64,000 nucleotides of DNA, taken from positions 30,574 through 94,573 of the forward strand of contig DAHUXD010000033.1 in assembly GCA_027307335.1 (NCBI GenBank). Direction: 5' to 3'. The number at the start of each line of letters is the position of its first letter. Positions within the stretch are counted from its first letter, which is position 1. This DNA is from Acidobacteriota bacterium. Lineage in GTDB: Bacteria; Acidobacteriota; Thermoanaerobaculia; UBA5066; Gp7-AA6. Position numbers and translations under genes: made by a program. The notes below the pieces were generated by a model, which saw nothing but the letters and a program-made list of their open reading frames with translations, was not told where the DNA came from and made no database searches. This document shows, piece by piece, positions 52,055-60,487 of this stretch.

Positions 52055-53152
52055 TCAGCTCCACCGCAAGAGCACCTGCTCGGCCGTGAAGCCGGGCCCG
52101 AACGCCGCCATCAGGCCGTAGCCTCCGGCGGGAACGCGTCGCTTCGTCATCCATTCGTGCAGCACGAAGAGCACCGACGCGCTCGAGAGGTTGCCGTATT
52201 CGCGAAGAACGTCCCAGGACGGGCCAGTGCCGCCGTTCGTGAGTCCGAGCTCGACCTCGATCCCGCTCAGGAGCTTGCGGCCTCCCGGATGAAGCACGAA
52301 CGCGTCGACGTCGGCGATGCCGAGGCCGCTGTGGGACAGGAAGCAGTCGACGAGCTCGCGGATCCGCCCCCGAATCAACTCGGGAACGTCCCGCGACAAC
52401 ACGATGTGGAATCCGGTGTCTTTCAGGTCGAAGCCCATCGCTCCGATCGAGTCCGGAAAGAGGTAGCTCTCGGCGTCGAGGATCCGCGGTCCCGTCGCCG
52501 GCGCGCGTCCGGAGAGGACCGCGGCGGCCGCCCCGTCGCCGAAGAGAATCGTCGAGATCAGATTCGCCTGGGTGAGGTTCCCGCGCTGAAACGTCAGACT
52601 CGGCAGCTCGACCGCGACGACGAGCACGTGGCCGCCGGGGAACGCGCGGAGGAACTCCCAGGCCTTCGCGACCGCGGAGGCGCCGGCCGCGCACCCGAGC
52701 TCGGTGATCGGGAGGCGCCGTACGTTCGAGCGAAAGCCCATGGCGTTGACGAGGTGCGCGTCGAGCGAGGGGATCATGAACCCCGTGCACGAGACCGTGA
52801 CGATGAGGTCGACGTCGCGGGGCTCGAGTGACGCGCGGGCGAGCGCGTCCTCCGCCACGCGGCGCCCCAGCCGGATCGCGTGCGCCTGGTATTCCGTGGA
52901 GAGCGTCTCGAGCGAACGCGGCCGGATGAGCTCCTCGACTGGCAGGATGCAGAACCGGCGCCGGATCTCCGAGTTGTCGACGATCTCCATCATCGCGTCG
53001 AGGCGGGCTCCGGTGACCGGGAAGACGCGCCCGAAGTACGTCTTGACCTCCTCGCGCGTGACGACGTGGTCCGGAACGGCGGTCGCGGTGGCCGCGACGA
53101 ACGCCTCCCCCCTCGGCTCCGGACGAGAGAGATTTCCCGCGCCGACCGTCAC
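52055..53152 (-). CDS. Type III polyketide synthase (chalcone/stilbene synthase family)
   Basis: A 365-residue homodimeric-type condensing enzyme with the catalytic triad Cys154 (TELGCAAGAS), His288 (FVLHPGGRKLL) and Asn321 (YGNLSSASV) plus VSCTGFMIPSLD and FGDGAAAAVL motifs. It extends acyl-CoA or acyl-ACP starters with malonyl-CoA to make pyrones or resorcinols. The GTG overlaps the TGA of the YceI gene. The nearby acyl carrier protein, KAS and lipid-modifying enzymes suggest a long-chain acyl starter and a phenolic-lipid type product; this is inference. Confidence 0.93.
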   Translation of the reverse strand: MTVGAGNLSRPEPRGEAFVAATATAVPDHVVTREEVKTYFGRVFPVTGARLDAMMEIVDNSEIRRRFCILPVEELIRPRSLETLSTEYQAHAIRLGRRVAEDALARASLEPRDVDLIVTVSCTGFMIPSLDAHLVNAMGFRSNVRRLPITELGCAAGASAVAKAWEFLRAFPGGHVLVVAVELPSLTFQRGNLTQANLISTILFGDGAAAAVLSGRAPATGPRILDAESYLFPDSIGAMGFDLKDTGFHIVLSRDVPELIRGRIRELVDCFLSHSGLGIADVDAFVLHPGGRKLLSGIEVELGLTNGGTGPSWDVLREYGNLSSASVLFVLHEWMTKRRVPAGGYGLMAAFGPGFTAEQVLLRWS

Positions 53153-53742
53153 TCGGGGGTTCCTCGGACCGCGACGTCGAAAGCGATCCGCACCTCGTCG
53201 CGCACGCGCACGGTCCCGCCCGCCACGACGGGCGGGCGGATCCCGAAGTCCGTCAGCTTGAACGCGGTCGAGCCCCGGTAGCGGCGGTTGGACAGGGAGA
53301 CCTCCGCGCCCACCGCGTGCGTCTCGCCGTGGAGCGTCAGCGATCCCGCAACGGTCCAGCGGCCGTCGCCGGCCGCCTCGATGGCGGTCGAACGGAAGAC
53401 CACCTCGGGATAACGCGCGGCGTCGAGCACCTCGGGTCCCTCCATCGTCACCTGGACTTTCTCACGGTCCGAGTCCGAGAGGCCGCTGTCGGCGACGCGC
53501 AGCGATCGGGCGTCGAAGGCGATCTCCGCCCGCGGACCTTCTCTGCACAGGACGTGCCCCGAAGCGACCGGCGCGACGATCCGGTGGTCGTGGCCGAAGG
53601 CCGAAAGGAGCCCGGACCGCGAGACTTCCACCTCGACCGTCGACGCGGACGGGTCGATCGCTCCCTGCGGCGCCCGCCCGTCGGCACAGGGATCGGCGAG
53701 GCCGAGAGCGAAGGCTTGAAGGAGCGTAAGCACGGCGACCAT
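53149..53742 (-). CDS. YceI-family exported lipid-binding protein
   Basis: A 197-residue protein with a signal segment (MVAVLTLLQAFALGLADP), then the YceI lipocalin-like barrel: SGLLSAFGHDHRIVAP, RYPEVVFRST, GSLTLHGETHAVGAEVSLS and FGIRPPVVAGG. YceI proteins bind isoprenoid or fatty-acyl chains in the periplasm. ATG 53742 has better Shine-Dalgarno spacing than one nine bases upstream. Overlap with the polyketide synthase gene suggests it carries that pathway's product or precursor. Confidence 0.87.
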   Translation of the reverse strand: MVAVLTLLQAFALGLADPCADGRAPQGAIDPSASTVEVEVSRSGLLSAFGHDHRIVAPVASGHVLCREGPRAEIAFDARSLRVADSGLSDSDREKVQVTMEGPEVLDAARYPEVVFRSTAIEAAGDGRWTVAGSLTLHGETHAVGAEVSLSNRRYRGSTAFKLTDFGIRPPVVAGGTVRVRDEVRIAFDVAVRGTPE

Positions 53743-53766
53743 GCATCCCATCCCCTCACCCCAAAC

Positions 53767-53790
53767 CCCTCTCCCCTGCCGGGGAGAGGG
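53767..53790. terminator. Perfect hairpin between YceI and TPR genes
   Basis: CCCTCTCCCC pairs exactly with GGGGAGAGGG around TGCC, just before the YceI start and after the TPR-gene stop. It matches the widespread intergenic palindrome type seen in many high-GC genomes and may terminate the leftward TPR transcript. Confidence 0.55.
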
Positions 53791-53826
53791 ACTTCGAGGT
53801 GCGCGCCCTCGCGGGCGCCGGCTTGG

Positions 53827-54702
53827 TCATTGATGGGCGATCCGAGCGATCTCGCGCGCGTAGAGAGGATTCTCCGGAAAATCCTCGTTCAACCGCTCGA
53901 GCATCCGACGGGCGCGCGCCGTGTCCCCCTGCCGCAGGTAGGCCACCGACAGCAGCAGGCGCGCGAACGGCGCGAGGAAGCGTCCCCTCTCGGCCGTCAG
54001 CTCGAGCTCGCGAACGCCCTCCTTCTTGTCGCCGCTGAACCCTCCGATCCGCAGGACCCACCGGATCGGGGCCGGAGTGCTTCCGATGATGTACTTGCTC
54101 AGGCCGGTCGCGAGGTACGCGTCGGCGTAGTCGGGATCGACGCGCAGCAGCTTCTCCGCCCACTCGCTCGCGTGCTTCGTCGGCGAGAGCGCCGCGACGT
54201 TGCGGTCCTCGATCAGCGAGAGGTAGTCGGCCTCGAGTCCCGAGGAAAGCGCGAGGGCGAAGAGGGCGTCGGCGTCCCCGGGGTCGTCCGCGAGGCGCCG
54301 GCGCGCCAGAACCTCGGCACGATCCCGGGCCGCGTCGAAGCGGACCTTCACGCTCGCGTCGGGCCTGCGGCTGCCGCGCTCGGTGAAGGAGCCGTCGTCG
54401 ACGAAGAACTGGGTCTCCAGGATTCCGAGCCGGTAGAGCTCCGAGAAAAGAAGCCCGGCCGCCTCGGAGACCGGTCCGCGGGGGTCCTCGGGGCGCTCCC
54501 GCTGCCAGCTCGCGAACGCGCGCCCGGCGCCTTCGAAGTCCAGGCTGTACATCCGTCGGTAGCCGAGATCGAGCGACTCGGGCTCACGGGCGGCCGGCGG
54601 GTTCACCGCGAGCGCCGACGCGCCGCCGCAGAAAGCGAGCGCGATGACCGCGAGCACGAGCCAGCGCCGGAGGGCCTCTTTCTTCTCCATCCGTTCGTTC
54701 AT
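53827..54702 (-). CDS. Exported TPR-containing protein
   Basis: A 291-residue protein with an N-terminal membrane/signal segment (WLVLAVIALAFCGGASALAV) and TPR-like helical pairs (DLGYRRMYSLDFEGAGRAFA; ADDPGDADALFALALSSGLE; FARLLLSVAYLRQGDTARAR). It lies between the YceI gene and the divergent acyl carrier protein gene. Probably a periplasmic scaffold; no specific partner is shown. Confidence 0.75.
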   Translation of the reverse strand: MNERMEKKEALRRWLVLAVIALAFCGGASALAVNPPAAREPESLDLGYRRMYSLDFEGAGRAFASWQRERPEDPRGPVSEAAGLLFSELYRLGILETQFFVDDGSFTERGSRRPDASVKVRFDAARDRAEVLARRRLADDPGDADALFALALSSGLEADYLSLIEDRNVAALSPTKHASEWAEKLLRVDPDYADAYLATGLSKYIIGSTPAPIRWVLRIGGFSGDKKEGVRELELTAERGRFLAPFARLLLSVAYLRQGDTARARRMLERLNEDFPENPLYAREIARIAHQ

Positions 54703-54877
54703 CCGTTCGTCCGAGCGGACCCCCTCCGGTCGGGAGACCAGCCCGGACCGTGATCGTATGCGCCGCGGCGAGGTCCGCGCCGACCTTAACGGTCCCTTTA
54801 TTGCATTCGGAAGGTGTTCGCCGATAGCGTGTTGCCGTCGGTCCGCGCCCGAGGGCGTGTCTCACCGGAGGAGCTGA

Positions 54878-55153
54878 ATGCGCATGGCGGATCCGCTGGT
54901 CCAAACCGTCCTCTCGGCGATCGCCGAGGTCAAGCACGTGCCGCCCGAGGAGGTCGATCTCGATGCGTCGCTCGCCGACCTCGGGCTCGACTCTCTCGAC
55001 ACGGTGACCATGCTCTTCGAGCTCGAGACGCGGCTCGACATCGCGATTCCCGACGAGGCGGCCAAGTCGGTGCGCACGGTGCGGGACGTCGTCGACGGAG
55101 TTCGACGGCTGGTCGAGAGCTCGCCTCCCCAGGCCGCCACGTCGGCTTCGTGA
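54878..55153 (+). CDS. Acyl carrier protein
   Basis: A 91-residue ACP. The phosphopantetheine attachment Ser39 lies in DLGLDSLDTVTM, followed by the acidic helix FELETRLDIAIPDE. GGAGGAG precedes the ATG at 54878. The TGA overlaps the GTG of the KAS gene as GTGA, so the pair is dedicated: this ACP probably supplies acyl chains to that synthase and perhaps to the polyketide synthase encoded leftward. It is not in a fabF/fabG housekeeping cluster. Confidence 0.92.
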   Translation: MRMADPLVQTVLSAIAEVKHVPPEEVDLDASLADLGLDSLDTVTMLFELETRLDIAIPDEAAKSVRTVRDVVDGVRRLVESSPPQAATSAS

Positions 55154-56376
55154 CCGGTCCGCGCCGCGTCGCGATCACGGGGCTCGGCGCCGTCTGCGCG
55201 ATCGGTCGGAACGCGGGCGAGACCTGGGCTGCCATGGTTGAGGGACGCTGCGGGATCGGCCGCATCGAATCGGTCGACGTCTCCGGCATCCGCTTTCAGA
55301 ACGGGGCCGAGGCGCGCGGCTTCGACGCCGCCGCGCACTTCGACCCGCAGCAGCTGGATTTCCTGGACCGCTTCGCGCAGCTCGCGCTCGTCGCGGCGCG
55401 CGAGGCGCTCGCCGACTCCGGCCTTCGCCTCACTCCCGAGCTCGCCGAGCGCACCGCGGTCTACACCGGCTCCTGCCTCGGCGGACAGAGCACGGAGGAC
55501 GCCGGGTTCGCCGACCTGTACCGGAAGGGGCGGAGCAGCATGCACCCGCTCTCCGTTCCCCGCGTCATGGCCAACGCCGGCGCCAGCCACATCTCGATGG
55601 AGCTCGGCCTCACGGGCCCGGCATGCACGTTCTCGACGGCGTGCTCGTCCGCGAACCACGCGATCGGCCATGCCTTCTGGTTGGTGCGCGCCGGGCATGC
55701 GGACCTCGCCCTGACGGGAGGGAGCGAGGCGCCCTTCTCCTACGCGCACCTGAAGGCGTGGGAGGCGATGCGCGTCGTCTCGCCCGACACGTGCCGGCCG
55801 TTCTCCGCCGACCGGCGGGGCCTCGTCCTCGGCGAGGGAGCCGGCATGCTCGTGCTCGAGCCCTTCGACACCGCGGTGGCTCGCGGCGCGCGCATCTATG
55901 CCGAGCTCGCCGGATTCGGCATGTCGGCGGACGCGCATCACCTCACCCAGCCGTCGTCCGCCGGCGCGGCTCGCGCGATGCGGCTCGCCCTCGAGGACGC
56001 CGGCCTCGCCGTCGAGCAGGTCGGCTACGTCAACGCGCACGGGACCGGGACGCGGGCCAACGATCCCTCGGAGACGCGGGCGATCCGCGACGTCTTCGGT
56101 CCCTGCGCCGACCGCGTCGCGGTCAGCTCGACGAAATCGATGCACGGCCATGCCCTCGGCGCGGCCGGCGCCCTGGAGGCGGTCGCGACGACTCTCGCGC
56201 TCCACCACGGGACCGTTCCGCCCACGGCCAACTTCACGTCGGCCGACCCGGAGTGCGACCTCGACGTCGTCCCCAACCGGGCGCGGGTCCTGCGGACGGA
56301 GGCCGCGCTGTCGAACTCCTTCGCGTTCGGGGGGCTGAACGCGGTCCTCGCCTTCCGGGCGAGAGCCGGCGCCTAG
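55150..56376 (+). CDS. Beta-ketoacyl-ACP synthase (FabF-like)
   Basis: A 408-residue condensing enzyme with the Cys-His-His triad: Cys165 (TACSSANHAIGHA), His297 (VNAHGTGTRANDPSE) and His334 (TKSMHGHALGAAGA). Length and motifs match KAS II. It elongates acyl-ACP with malonyl-ACP. GTG start overlapping the ACP stop. The dedicated ACP and the lipid-modifying neighbours suggest a specialised long-chain or polyene-type lipid rather than bulk fatty-acid synthesis. Confidence 0.93.
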   Translation: MTGPRRVAITGLGAVCAIGRNAGETWAAMVEGRCGIGRIESVDVSGIRFQNGAEARGFDAAAHFDPQQLDFLDRFAQLALVAAREALADSGLRLTPELAERTAVYTGSCLGGQSTEDAGFADLYRKGRSSMHPLSVPRVMANAGASHISMELGLTGPACTFSTACSSANHAIGHAFWLVRAGHADLALTGGSEAPFSYAHLKAWEAMRVVSPDTCRPFSADRRGLVLGEGAGMLVLEPFDTAVARGARIYAELAGFGMSADAHHLTQPSSAGAARAMRLALEDAGLAVEQVGYVNAHGTGTRANDPSETRAIRDVFGPCADRVAVSSTKSMHGHALGAAGALEAVATTLALHHGTVPPTANFTSADPECDLDVVPNRARVLRTEAALSNSFAFGGLNAVLAFRARAGA

Positions 56377-56416
56377 AAGCGCCGCGCCCGGAAGTCGAGT
56401 CCCGATTCTCCGCGAA

Positions 56417-57184
56417 CTAGCGCTGGCGCGCTGTTTCCGCCGACCCGAGCGAGCCGATGATGTAGTCCCAGATCGGGGAGCTGACGCCGAAGTCGCGCGT
56501 CGAGTCCGCGTAGTGGTGGCGGAAGTGGTGGCGCTTCAAGGGGCGCAGGATCCGCGAGCGGCCGCTCGCGTGGTGCACGGCGAAGTGGATGGTGTCGTAG
56601 CAGAGATAGCCGGTGATGAGCCCGGCGTAGGCCGCCGGCGTCGCCGCGCCGAAGATCAGCCGGAAGAGGCCGTAGAAGACGAGCGCCAGGGGAATGCTCA
56701 CCCCCGGCGAGAGCACCAGGCGCGTCGAGTCGTTCGGGTAGTCGTGGTGGACGCCGTGCGCGACGAAGTAGAACCGGTGGCGCGACGTCGGCAGGTTCGG
56801 GACCACCGGCTGGTCGCGGCGCAGCGAGCCGACGATCCGGCGCGTGTCGTTCTCGATGAACTGAGTGGCATGGAAAATGCCGCGGTGGATCGCGTACTCG
56901 ACGAACGTCCAGAGGAAGAGCCCGAGCGCGTAGAACGCCGCCACGCGCAGCGGCGTCAGCGCGCGAAACGCCGCCCAGAGGCTCACGGCCAGGACCGGGA
57001 CGAAGAGGACGTGGGGCACCCACGGCTCGATGTGGGAGAGCCGCTCGCGGAAGTCGCTCTCGAACATCCGGCAGGACTCGTCGGCGTTGCTGACGTAGCG
57101 GATCTCGGGCGCCGCGGGGGCGGCCGCCGGTTGGGGCGAAGCGGTCGACATCGTCTGGACCGGGGCGTCAGTCGTCGCGATCAT
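56417..57184 (-). CDS. Fatty-acid hydroxylase / sterol-desaturase superfamily protein
   Basis: A 255-residue membrane di-iron enzyme. His clusters EYAIHRGIFH, FVAHGVHHDYPND and HFAVHHASG, RHHFRHHYADS form the metal site of the superfamily, among transmembrane segments at about 58-105 and 170-195. Members hydroxylate fatty acyl chains (for example at C2 in sphingolipids) or sterols. It is convergent with the KAS gene and divergent from the DES1-like desaturase gene. The substrate is unknown; an acyl or sphingoid chain is most likely. Confidence 0.9.
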   Translation of the reverse strand: MIATTDAPVQTMSTASPQPAAAPAAPEIRYVSNADESCRMFESDFRERLSHIEPWVPHVLFVPVLAVSLWAAFRALTPLRVAAFYALGLFLWTFVEYAIHRGIFHATQFIENDTRRIVGSLRRDQPVVPNLPTSRHRFYFVAHGVHHDYPNDSTRLVLSPGVSIPLALVFYGLFRLIFGAATPAAYAGLITGYLCYDTIHFAVHHASGRSRILRPLKRHHFRHHYADSTRDFGVSSPIWDYIIGSLGSAETARQR

Positions 57185-57317
57185 GGACCTTCTATTCTCT
57201 CCGATTCCGGCGGCGGAACGAAAGCCCATCCCGGCCGGTCGGGCGCCGGGGCCCGGACGACCGTTTTGATCCGGATGGATCTTTCGCGAAAGGGCCGGCC
57301 GCGATATTGAGGAGTTT

Positions 57318-58403
57318 GTGAACGAATCGAGGGCCGCCTCCGCGACGGACTTCTTCCGCGCCTCCAGACCCATTCCCCACGGCCTCCGGGCCCGGCGCAT
57401 CCTCCAGGACCACCCGCAGGTCCGCGGGCTCTTCGGCCGCAACCTCGCCACCTTCTGGATCACGGCCGGGATCGTCGCGTTCCAGGTCGCGATGGCCTGG
57501 GCCCTGAAGGACAGCCCCTGGTGGATGGTGATCGGGGCCGGGATCCTGATCGGCGCATACGCCGATCACGCCCTGTGGGTCATCATCCACGAGTGCACCC
57601 ATAACCTGATCTTCCGCTCGCCGGTGGCCAACACGCTGACCGGCATGCTGGCCAACTTCCCGATCGTCGTGCCGAGCTCGGTCTACTTCCAGCGCTACCA
57701 CATGAAGCACCACGCCTACCTCGGCGTGTACGACCAGGACGCCGACGTCCCCAGCCACTGGGAGGCGAAGCTCGTCGGCAACGCGTCCTGGCGCAAGGCG
57801 CTCTGGCTGCTGTTCTACCCCGTCCTCCAGCTGACCCGGCCGCCGCGCCTGAAGCCGCGCGCTCCGATCGACCGCTGGGTCGTGATCAACTTCGTCGTGC
57901 AGGTCGCCTTCGACGTCGCGGTGTGGATGCTCATCGGCCCGGCCGCGCTCGGTTACATGTTCGCGTCGTTCTTCTTCTCGATCGGGGGCCTGCCCCTCGG
58001 TGCCCGCTGGATCCAGGAGCACTACGCCGTCTTCCCGGGCCAGGAGACCAACGACTACTACGGCTGGTTGAACCGCATCCAGCTGAACATCGGGTACCAC
58101 AACGAGCACCACGACTTCCCGTCGGTGCCGTGGAACCGGCTGCCGGACTTGAAGACGATGGCGCCGGAGGCCTACGACTCGCTCCGGTACCACCGTTCGT
58201 GGGCGACGCTCGGGTGGCGTTTCGTGACGGATCCGACTCTCTCGCTCTATTCGCGCCCGGTCCGGAAGGACCGCGGCGACTTCCGGCTCGCCGAGGAGCT
58301 GCCGGAAGGCGTCAAGGGAACCGGCGCCACTCCGGAGTTCGCGGCGGGCCCGGTGACGGGACCCGAACTTCCTCCGGAGCGGGAAGAAAGCGCGCGTCCC
58401 TAG
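57318..58403 (+). CDS. DES1-like membrane fatty-acid/sphingolipid desaturase
   Basis: A 361-residue membrane desaturase with the three His boxes HECTH (91-95), HMKHH (128-132) and NEHHDFP (about 260). The N-terminal DHPQVRGLFG and the sequence HMKHHAYLG, DQDADVPSHWE and GYHNEHHDFPSVPWNRLP closely resemble eukaryotic sphingolipid delta-4 desaturase (DES1/DEGS). GTG start with GAGGAG three bases upstream. A bacterial DES1 homologue beside an acyl hydroxylase and a dedicated ACP hints at sphingolipid-like chemistry. Confidence 0.9.
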   Translation: MNESRAASATDFFRASRPIPHGLRARRILQDHPQVRGLFGRNLATFWITAGIVAFQVAMAWALKDSPWWMVIGAGILIGAYADHALWVIIHECTHNLIFRSPVANTLTGMLANFPIVVPSSVYFQRYHMKHHAYLGVYDQDADVPSHWEAKLVGNASWRKALWLLFYPVLQLTRPPRLKPRAPIDRWVVINFVVQVAFDVAVWMLIGPAALGYMFASFFFSIGGLPLGARWIQEHYAVFPGQETNDYYGWLNRIQLNIGYHNEHHDFPSVPWNRLPDLKTMAPEAYDSLRYHRSWATLGWRFVTDPTLSLYSRPVRKDRGDFRLAEELPEGVKGTGATPEFAAGPVTGPELPPEREESARP

Positions 58404-58738
58404 CGCACCCGGAAGCGTTCGCGCAGCCGCCGCGACCCGAACACCGTCGCGGACAGCACGGTCAGCAACGCCACGGCCCCGAGGATCACGGCGAGGCGCG
58501 TGTAGGCGGCGTGCGCCTCGCGCCGCTCCGCGACGAGCTGGACGAGCGTGCGGAGCCACTCGACGGCGCCGAGGAGCAGCGCGGCCTGGGCAGCGCGCGC
58601 GGCCCAGGGTCGCGGGACCGCGAGGACCGCGAGGAGCGCGAGAGCAGCGGCGACGCCGGCCCACTGCCCGGCGCGCAGGAAGTGGGCGGCGAGGAAGAGG
58701 GCGGAGAGGGCCGGTGCGAGGAGCGCGAGGAAGGTCAC
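58400..58738 (-). CDS. Small multi-pass membrane protein, unknown
   Basis: A 112-residue protein with about four hydrophobic segments (LALLAPALSALFLAAHFL; GVAAALALLAVLAV; AALLLGAVEWL; LAVILGAVALLTVL). GTG start overlapping the YgbA-family stop as GTGA. Its stop overlaps the convergent desaturase stop by four bases. No family was recognised. Confidence 0.62.
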   Translation of the reverse strand: MTFLALLAPALSALFLAAHFLRAGQWAGVAAALALLAVLAVPRPWAARAAQAALLLGAVEWLRTLVQLVAERREAHAAYTRLAVILGAVALLTVLSATVFGSRRLRERFRVR

Positions 58739-59121
58739 TTCGCCTCGCCCGCGACGCGTCCCCGAACGAGCGGCGGCGCCTTGCGGCGCCCGTCCAGCAT
58801 GTGGCGCACCGCGAGCACCGGATGGCGCCAGAGGATCCGCGGACCCGCGAAGGCCATCACGCGTTTCACCTGCTCGCGCCGGTGCGGCTGGTAGCAGTGG
58901 ATCGGGCAGTTCGCGCAGGTCGGCTTCGCCTCGCCGTAGGGACACTTTTCGAGGCGCAGGCGCGTGTACGCCTCGAGGTCCGCGCACTCCGGGCAGAGCG
59001 AGCCTCCGGACGCGTGCCGCGAGCGGCAGTAGATGCCGATCATCACGGCGACGGTCCGGCGCTCGCGCTCGAGGCGCACGCCCTCGAAGAAGCGGGCCCG
59101 CTCGCCTTCCTCGGGAATCAC
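58735..59121 (-). CDS. YgbA-family (nitrous oxide-stimulated promoter) protein
   Basis: A 128-residue protein with the characteristic Cys-rich core: CRSRHASGGSLCPECADL, RLEKCPYGEAKPTCANCPIH and CYQPHRREQVKRVMAF, then GPRILWRHPVL. The family occurs in bacteria facing nitrosative stress and probably binds a metal or an iron-sulfur cofactor. The start is a GTG without a clear ribosome site. It is coupled to a small membrane protein gene. Confidence 0.85.
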   Translation of the reverse strand: MIPEEGERARFFEGVRLERERRTVAVMIGIYCRSRHASGGSLCPECADLEAYTRLRLEKCPYGEAKPTCANCPIHCYQPHRREQVKRVMAFAGPRILWRHPVLAVRHMLDGRRKAPPLVRGRVAGEAK

Positions 59122-59188
59122 GGCGGCAGGATACCCGCGGCCGTCCGGCCCGGATATGACGCCGGTCAGCCCGGGCGCGACGCGGCCC

Positions 59189-60112
59189 TCACGGGCACCG
59201 AAACGCCTTGGTGTCCTGGACCGGCACCGCCGCCGTGCCGTCCTGGTTCACGTAGTCGCTCGTGAGGGAGGTCGTCGTGTCCTTCACGTGGACCGTGAAG
59301 CCGATGTTCGTGCCGGCGGTGACGAACACCCAGAAGTGATTGTTGATCGCGCAGCCGTTCAAGACCTTGACGAGGACCTCGGGATTGTCCTGGCTGAAGA
59401 ACCAGAAGCCGCCGCCGTGCGAGACGCCGAGGGTCTGCAGGGAGGCCTGCCCGGTGCCGGCGGTGCCGGCATGGATGGTGTCCACGGTCAGCTGGAACCG
59501 TGCGTCTCCAGGGTTGTTTTCGATGCAGAGGACGGTGTCGCTCTTGATGCAGTTGGTCGTCAGGTCGTCCTGGTCGATCTCGATGCCCATCGTGCCGCGC
59601 ACCTGCACGTCGAGCCCTGCGCTCGTGCCGATCGTTTCGTAGGCTCCCCCGCAGTTTCCCGCGGAGCCGAAGGCGCCCGTGCCCGCGTCGAAGAAGAGAA
59701 TGCCCGGCCCCGACCAGGTGTGGGTGATCGTGAGCGTGTCGCCGGGAGTCACGGGCGCGCCGTCGTTGACGCCCCCGTAGTGGAAGAAGCCGTCGACGTC
59801 GGCGGTGGCGTTCGCGTCGAGGTTCAAGTAGATGCTCGACGAGCCGACGATCGGCCCGTCGAAGCCGCCGCGGCGGATCTGGGCCGTCACGAGGTACTGC
59901 CCCGTCGTGTCCGTGCCGTAGCCGATGTGGAGGCGGCGCACGTTCGTGCCGGGATAGTTCAGCACGACGATGCCGCTGTCGGCGCGATCCTGCGGGGAGC
60001 CGCCGAACGCGCACGAGACGACCGTGCTCGCGAGGCCCGGAGCCGCGGCGAGGAGAAACGAAGCGATGGCGAACCCCGGAATCAGGCATCGAACCGAACG
60101 GCGACGGCGCAT
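59189..60112 (-). CDS. Secreted beta-rich protein of unknown function
   Basis: A 307-residue protein with a signal peptide (ending GLAST) and a beta-sandwich-like composition (TVVSCAFGGSPQDRADSGIV; LHIGYGTDTTGQYLVTAQI; NNHFWVFVTAGTNIGFTVHV). Six Cys suggest extracellular disulfides. The C terminus VQDTKAFRCP is a motif I associate with proteins of this bacterial group. AGGAG precedes the ATG. No catalytic site is visible. Confidence 0.72.
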   Translation of the reverse strand: MRRRRSVRCLIPGFAIASFLLAAAPGLASTVVSCAFGGSPQDRADSGIVVLNYPGTNVRRLHIGYGTDTTGQYLVTAQIRRGGFDGPIVGSSSIYLNLDANATADVDGFFHYGGVNDGAPVTPGDTLTITHTWSGPGILFFDAGTGAFGSAGNCGGAYETIGTSAGLDVQVRGTMGIEIDQDDLTTNCIKSDTVLCIENNPGDARFQLTVDTIHAGTAGTGQASLQTLGVSHGGGFWFFSQDNPEVLVKVLNGCAINNHFWVFVTAGTNIGFTVHVKDTTTSLTSDYVNQDGTAAVPVQDTKAFRCP

Positions 60113-60487
60113 GGGAGATTCTCCTTCGCCGCGGAAAATACGCTTCGGCTCGTGAACGGCCGGTAAACGCGAAGGCGAGTCCGAGGCGTCGGCAGGGCGG
60201 AGTGGACGGAACTCCCGCCCGCGGCCTGCGGATTCCGGATCTTTCGCGAGAGCAATTGCGCCTCTCCCTTCGAGAAGCAGCAATTTCCGGGCCGGGACCG
60301 GGGCGCGAGACATGGCGGCGAGCGAAATGGGCCGTGTTAGCGGACGGTGAAGATCGGTCAGAGACGGGTTCGACGAGCCTAGCGTGGCGTCCGTCGCGAA
60401 GCTGAACCGCCGCTAAAAACTGATGCAGACGCATCATGAGGAACGCCGGGGGGCCGGCGGGGAGGCTCGATGAAGGAAGGAGCCGGC
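60113..60487. other. Divergent intergenic region
   Basis: About 375 bases between two divergent secreted-protein genes; both promoters should be here. No gene was found, and no strong -35/-10 pair was identified. Confidence 0.45.

Noticed and set aside
53754..53826. Gene content between YceI and the TPR gene
   Set aside because: Only the perfect hairpin is present; no frame of useful length.
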